Shown one piece after another: positions 62,632-64,000 of a DNA stretch of 64,000 bases. The DNA is from Aurantiacibacter luteus (GTDB taxonomy: Bacteria; Pseudomonadota; Alphaproteobacteria; Sphingomonadales; Sphingomonadaceae). The stretch covers positions 1,240,001-1,304,000 of the forward strand of contig NZ_LBHB01000001.1 in NCBI RefSeq assembly GCF_001010945.1, written 5' to 3'. Position 1 is the first letter of the stretch. Each line of letters begins with the position of its first letter. The notes beneath the pieces are model-generated. The model had not been told where the DNA came from and made no database searches. It saw nothing but the letters and a program-made list of their open reading frames with translations. The position numbers and the translations under genes are program-made.

Positions 62632-63393
62632 TTACCCGGCCAGAGCCGCCTGCGTGTCGCGTTCAGCGTTGACGATCAACTCGACAGTTACCTCGCGCGC
62701 CCTTGGGCCGTCGCCGCCGGCGATAGCTTCGAAGAGGGCGCGATGTTCCTCTATGGGGTCGCGCGGACACTTCGACTGTCGATATTTAAAATAGGTGGTC
62801 CAACGTACGGCCGCGCCGATGCTGGCCGACAGGTTGACCAGCAGTTCGTTATCGGTCGCCTCAAGAATGGCCGCATGAAATTCCTGATCGGCGAGCTGGC
62901 CTTCGGCCGTGGACAGCTTGTAGCGGGCCATCTCCTCGATCGCGTGACCCATCACCGCAAGTTGGCGGGCCGTCTTCTTCTTGGCCGCAAGTTCCGCCGC
63001 CGCCGGTTCGACGATCAGGCGCAGCTCGAACAGGCTCTGCACGAATTTTGGCGGCGGCGCGGCCTCGAACATCCATTCGAGCAGCGTCGGGTCGAGCAGA
63101 TGCCAGGAATCGCGATCCTTGATCCGCGTGCCGATCTTCGGCTTGCTCTCGATCAGGCCGCGCGCGGACAGCATCCGCAGCGCCTCGCGCACCACGCTGC
63201 GCGAGATCCCGAACTTCTCGGCAATCTCGATCTCGCCGGGCAGAATGTCTCCGGGCTGGTGCTGCCCGGTGACGATTGCCACGCCGAGATCGCGCGAAAT
63301 CTTGACGTGCGATGGCTCTTTCTTGGTGGCGGGCACAGATGCCTCCCAGGTTTGCATGACTAATCCGCCGGGATCTATGAGCCTTGCAGCCAT
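62632..63393 (-). CDS. FadR-subfamily GntR repressor of the galactose/arabinose locus
   Basis: A 253-aa protein. The winged helix is about residues 28-95 (HVKISRDLGVAIVTGQ, GEIEIAEKFGISRSVVREALRML, ARGLIESKPKIGTRI), followed by a helical FCD effector domain of the FadR type with metal ligand candidates (ELRLIVEPAA, DQEFHAAILEAT, EEHRALFEAI). In-frame ATG 63357 is a possible start. Members bind palindromes of the TTGTNNNACAA kind and release on a sugar acid. The palindrome at 63451 between this gene and GH2, plus six like it across the locus, make it the likely regulator. Confidence 0.88.
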   Translation of the reverse strand: MAARLIDPGGLVMQTWEASVPATKKEPSHVKISRDLGVAIVTGQHQPGDILPGEIEIAEKFGISRSVVREALRMLSARGLIESKPKIGTRIKDRDSWHLLDPTLLEWMFEAAPPPKFVQSLFELRLIVEPAAAELAAKKKTARQLAVMGHAIEEMARYKLSTAEGQLADQEFHAAILEATDNELLVNLSASIGAAVRWTTYFKYRQSKCPRDPIEEHRALFEAIAGGDGPRAREVTVELIVNAERDTQAALAG

Positions 63394-63450
63394 GGGGAAG
63401 CAACCTTTTTCAGCGCCGTTTGACGCTTGACGTTTGGACGAGTCAGTATA

Positions 63451-63461
63451 TTGTCAGACAA
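63451..63461. promoter_or_regulatory. Perfect palindromic GntR-type operator between GntR and GH2 genes
   Basis: TTGTCAGACAA is a perfect inverted repeat (TTGTC/GACAA) around one central base, the best copy in the window. It is 33 bases before the GH2 start and 58 bases before the GntR start, fitting control of GH2 and autoregulation of GntR. Confidence 0.75.
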
Positions 63462-63493
63462 GATACAAGCAAGAACAATTTTGGAGCGGACGA

Positions 63494-64000
63494 ATGAACA
63501 GCTTGCGCGCGCTGGTTGCGCTGGGCCTGGCCTCGGTATCCACGGCTGCGCTGTCGACTGGCGCGCTGGCGCAGGATCCGCGGATCGATCCCGTGCAAAT
63601 CGATCCGTCGCGCCCTGACTGGGAAAATCCCACAGTCTTCGAGCGCAACCGCCTGCCCATGCGTGCCACGGGTTTCCCCTTCGAAAGCGGCGAACTGGCC
63701 TTGCAGGGCGAGCCGGAACGTTCGTCGCGTTACTTGTCACTCGACGGGACATGGGACTTCCATTTCTCGCCGGGCGCCGACGAAGCGCCGCAGGGTTTCG
63801 AACGCCCCGGCTACGACACTTCCGGCTGGGATCAGATCCCCGTGCCGTCGGACTGGCAAGCCGAGGGATATGGGCAGGCGATGTTCAACAACATTCGCTA
63901 CCCCTTTCCGGCCAATCGCCCGCTGATCCAGCACGACATCAACTCGGTCGGCTCTTACCGCCGCGACTTCACGCTGCCCGCGGGCTGGTCGGGCGAGAAT
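63494..64000 (+). CDS. GH2 beta-galactosidase, N-terminal part (window ends)
   Basis: 169 codons from ATG 63494, with GGAG upstream, run off the right edge. A signal peptide (residues 1-27, ending GALAQ) is followed by the GH2 sugar-binding sandwich start (DPSRPDWENPTVFERNRLP, YLSLDGTWDFHFSPG, IPVPSDWQAEGYGQAMFNN), typical of large LacZ-type enzymes. The catalytic Glu pair is beyond the window. Exported GH2 with the other enzymes fits galactan trimming. Confidence 0.88.
   Translation, partial: MNSLRALVALGLASVSTAALSTGALAQDPRIDPVQIDPSRPDWENPTVFERNRLPMRATGFPFESGELALQGEPERSSRYLSLDGTWDFHFSPGADEAPQGFERPGYDTSGWDQIPVPSDWQAEGYGQAMFNNIRYPFPANRPLIQHDINSVGSYRRDFTLPAGWSGEN

Noticed and set aside
1-64000. 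CRISPR arrays, rRNA, intact tRNA genes, prophage or anti-phage genes
   Set aside because: Looked for direct repeats, cloverleaf ends and typical proteins; found only the 23-bp tRNA remnant.

Overview
The window looks like chromosomal DNA of an alphaproteobacterium, most probably a sphingomonad (Sphingomonadales, Erythrobacteraceae-like). The grounds are high GC, two large TonB-dependent receptors, many exported glycoside hydrolases, FAD/extradiol aromatic catabolism genes and a Ku/LigD pair. No rRNA, CRISPR array or intact tRNA gene was seen. This placement rests on gene content, not on a marker gene.

Left part (1-29 kb). A partial M49-type peptidase lipoprotein leads into a sulfide/persulfide module: Blh-type persulfide dioxygenase, two YeeE/YedE half-transporters and a convergent BigR/SqrR-like ArsR repressor. 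A Ku-LigD end-joining pair follows. A nine-gene minus-strand operon (17251 to 6973) encodes a TonB receptor, an exported MBL hydrolase, two FAD monooxygenases (one PobA-like), an extradiol dioxygenase, an alpha/beta hydrolase, a GST, a cyclase and an FAH-family hydrolase. It is an aromatic degradation operon of unknown substrate, with a divergent LysR regulator whose start abuts a perfect palindrome. Next come a decayed dctB/dctM fusion remnant, a phosphohexomutase-GH130-GT4 mannoside-type cluster, an Mfd-like helicase, a membrane/PRC-barrel protein and a GntA/YqcI-like heme protein.

Middle part (29-36 kb). Two convergent units carry glycosyltransferases, a sulfotransferase, a Crp/Fnr regulator and a fused sucrose-phosphate-synthase/phosphatase-type protein. 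The product is an unidentified glycoside or glycoconjugate. A roughly 1 kb gene-poor, AT-richer stretch follows (36.2-37.2 kb) and carries a 23-bp remnant of a tRNA-Ser 3' end. This is a likely attachment-site scar and possible left edge of a genomic island.

Right part (37-64 kb). This is a galactose/arabinose polysaccharide utilization locus, fitting arabinogalactan-type substrates. Exported GH42, GH43, GH3 (with PA14), GH30, GH27, GH127 and GH2 enzymes, a SusC-like TonB receptor, a sugar MFS permease and an exported mutarotase feed a full oxidative route. That route comprises a sugar 1-dehydrogenase, an SMP-30 lactonase and an IlvD/Edd aldonate dehydratase, then either DgoK and DgoA (galactose, De Ley-Doudoroff) or AraD1 and a semialdehyde dehydrogenase (arabinose, Weimberg). 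A FadR-type GntR regulator sits at the right end. Seven copies of an 11-bp palindrome, consensus TTGTCNGACAA, lie in front of every transcription unit of the locus and nowhere else that I noticed. I infer that they are the GntR operators and that the locus is one regulon.
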